From: Ditylenchus dipsaci | Lineage: Eukaryota > Nematoda > Chromadorea > Rhabditida > Anguinidae | Direction of reading: 5' to 3' | NCBI GenBank assembly: GCA_004194705.1 | Contig: SADC01000048.1 | Location: forward strand, 222,752 to 286,751 | Length of the DNA: 64,000 bases | Shown: piece by piece, positions 63,426-64,000 of the stretch | How positions within the stretch are numbered: position 1 is the stretch's first letter | How the letters are laid out: each line of letters begins with the position of its first letter | Made by a program: the position numbers and the translations under genes | The notes under the pieces: model-generated | The model's database searches: none | What the model saw: the letters and a program-made list of their open reading frames with translations, nothing else | Told to the model about the DNA's origin: nothing

Positions 63426-63543
63426 ATGAAACATTTGGCGTCTCTAGCAGCTCTTATACTTTTTTGGCTACAAACTAATTGCCAACGCTGCGCTTCTGCA
63501 CAATATACTGTTGTTGACGGCGATTATAGATGTGGCTTTTGCG
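63426..63543 (+). CDS. first exon of a secreted protein, 3' exons not found
   Basis: ATG at 63426 follows TTTTAAG CT, a trans-splice-like acceptor. The exon encodes the signal peptide MKHLASLAALILFWLQTNC and a Cys-rich start (QRCASAQYTVV, then YRCGFC), ending at a GTATGT donor. The following exons must lie after the repeats at 63590-64000 or beyond the window. Third or fourth gene of this secreted type in 30 kb, which suggests a cluster. Confidence 0.55.
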
Positions 63544-63589
63544 GTATGTTGATTTTAAAACATATTCCGTTTTTTAATTTTTTCAATTA

Positions 63590-64000
63590 CAGTCAAACCT
63601 CGGTATAACAAACCCTTTGGTGACGGAAAAAATGTTCGTTATATCTAGGGTTGGCGAAAGGATCGGATTCCTTTGGTCCAAAGAATCGAAAAGTCGTTGG
63701 AGTCGAAATTTTCGAAGAATCGGATCGGATCGAAAGCCAATTTTTTTAAGAATTAACTCAGACTAAACTTATTATTTTTAGCTATTGGATTTCCGAGTTA
63801 GTATTTTAAATAACAAAACATGAGCAAACGAATAAAAAAATACAGTCGACTCTTGATACAGTGTACCCCTATATACCTATTCTCTCTAATACAAGGACAC
63901 TCTCTATTAGAAGGACACTCTCTATTAGAAGGACAGAGGTCCAGGGGGTTGAAAAATAGAAGCACACTCTCTCTATTAGAAGGACATCCCTTAGCGTTTT
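63590..64000. repeat. pogo-like and hAT-like fragments at the window end
   Basis: CAGTCAAACCTCGGTATAAC at 63592, a TAGGGTTGGCGAAAGGATCG word cluster at 63647, and CAGTCGACTCTTGATACAGT at 63844 followed by tandem ACTCTCTATTAGAAGGACAC units running off the window. Confidence 0.6.

Overview
The window looks like A+T-rich nuclear DNA from a nematode. The genes have many exons, short GT-AG introns ending in TTTCAG/TTTTAG, and intron phases that agree between exons. Several start codons sit 2 to 5 bases after an acceptor-like T-rich AG (48651, 63426, and on the minus strand 37171 and 41391), as expected for spliced-leader trans-splicing. No bacterial gene layout, rRNA or intact tRNA was seen. Apparent one-base indels, some in homopolymers, break several otherwise good exons, so some frameshifts may be sequencing errors.

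Layout. (1) 1.9-8.0 kb, plus strand: an intact DM-domain transcription-factor gene whose 5' end lies outside the window or is not recognised. (2) 8.3-13.2 kb: hAT remnants, two mariner-type MITEs and a dispersed TCGCCTA repeat. (3) 13.29-15.40 kb: a 2.1-kb element with long inverted ends and a perfect 8-bp target duplication, carrying a broken multi-exon SUMO-protease (Ulp1/C48) gene with a FLYWCH-like N-terminus. (4) 17.9-20.1 kb: a 27-bp minisatellite organised in cassettes that each contain an intron-like GT...AG block. It runs into a decayed TUTase (non-canonical poly(A)/poly(U) polymerase) gene at 20.2-22.3 kb, and the cassettes resemble that gene's exon B/intron/exon C junction. (5) 23.6-24.8 kb: four tandem 305-bp repeats. 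25.47-26.38 kb: a hAT element with perfect 8-bp duplication, a transposase C-terminus remnant and internal satellites. (6) 27-35 kb: almost only foldback elements and simple repeats. (7) 35-64 kb: two small secreted-protein genes on the minus strand, one long gene on the plus strand for a secreted, probably GPI-anchored Cys-containing protein (48.65-60.7 kb), and the first exon of another secreted protein at 63.4 kb, with many MITEs between and inside them.

The repeats are the most unusual part. Three foldback families with different termini share one central hairpin. Many hAT-like TAGGGTTG elements are filled with different self-complementary words. A nested foldback shows an insertion whose empty site is kept in its own opposite arm. 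A SUMO-protease exon at 45.1 kb lies between copies of a very common repeat, and two other copies of that repeat carry a block like the intron that follows this exon.
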